Program-made: the position numbers and the translations under genes
DNA from: Anaerolineae bacterium
Lineage (GTDB): Bacteria > Chloroflexota > Anaerolineae > Aggregatilineales > Phototrophicaceae
Assembly (NCBI GenBank): GCA_022843745.1
Contig: JALHNB010000036.1
Coordinates: 13,781 to 68,616 of the forward strand
Length of the DNA stretch: 54,836 nt
Reading direction: 5' to 3'
Notes under the pieces: model-generated
Databases searched by the model: none
The model's input: only the letters and a program-made list of their open reading frames with translations
What the model was told of the DNA's origin: nothing
Part shown: one piece after another, positions 54,829 through 54,836 of the stretch
Layout of the letters: each line of letters starts with the position of its first letter
Position numbering within the stretch: the stretch's first letter is position 1

Positions 54829-54836
54829 GATTTTCA

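Overview
The window looks like a chromosomal segment of a Chloroflexota (probably Anaerolineae-grade) bacterium. This rests on the protein mix: a DUF3662/FHA pair with a SEDS protein and a PBP, DUF4397 and SH3b surface proteins with long Pro/Thr linkers, a DUF4058 protein, an NADP-type ketoglutarate-semialdehyde-like dehydrogenase, and many short palindromic word repeats between genes. The taxonomic call is inference; there is no rRNA gene here. Base composition is moderate and even. I saw no IS element, phage, CRISPR array or tRNA.

Layout. 1-3782 (minus): MurJ, a metallo-beta-lactamase-fold hydrolase, a membrane thioredoxin and a metalloenzyme cut by the left edge. 3859-7606: a membrane-anchored C39-like protease with TPRs (minus), then a flippase-like membrane protein and a PHP phosphoesterase (plus). 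7603-13264 (minus): a cell-wall and signalling operon fhaA-fhaB-SDR-mtnP-SEDS-PBP, in which the PBP has lost all three catalytic motifs. 13404-15948 (minus): a parvulin foldase and the rpsF-ssb-rpsR operon. 16061-24139 (minus): a surface polysaccharide block (O-antigen ligase-like, YfhO-like, GT-C, GT4, GT2). 24287-27024 (plus): a secreted three-repeat protein and glpD. 27011-36158: a catabolic island, with enolase-like, kinase, SDR, RidA and M20 genes on minus and ALDH, FGGY kinase and SDR on plus. 36155-38940 (minus): TatD and GDP-deoxyhexose genes (gmd, rmd). 39008-43759 (minus): two large DUF4397 proteins. 43828-46174 (minus): ahcY and a PfkB kinase. 46287-49824 (plus): nicotinate phosphoribosyltransferase, a divergent CpaF-like ATPase and DUF4058. 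49843-54828 (minus): a GH18-like protein, mtnA, nicotinamidase, NrtR, a DsbA-like protein and an ICMT-like protein.

How they fit together. Three themes recur. (1) Envelope building: MurJ, SEDS/PBP, foldases, glycosyltransferases and GDP-sugar genes. (2) Methyl-cycle salvage: mtnP and mtnA clear methylthioadenosine; ahcY with a possible adenosine kinase clears S-adenosylhomocysteine. (3) NAD salvage: nicotinamidase, nicotinate phosphoribosyltransferase and a NrtR regulator with a clear operator over its own promoter.

The best leads for new biology are the catalytically dead PBP beside an intact SEDS polymerase, the enolase paralogue with two altered active-site residues in a RidA-SDR-kinase operon, the orphan CpaF-like ATPase without its His box, the leaderless-looking promoters of fhaA and nrtR, and several families of short repeats placed exactly at gene 3' ends.
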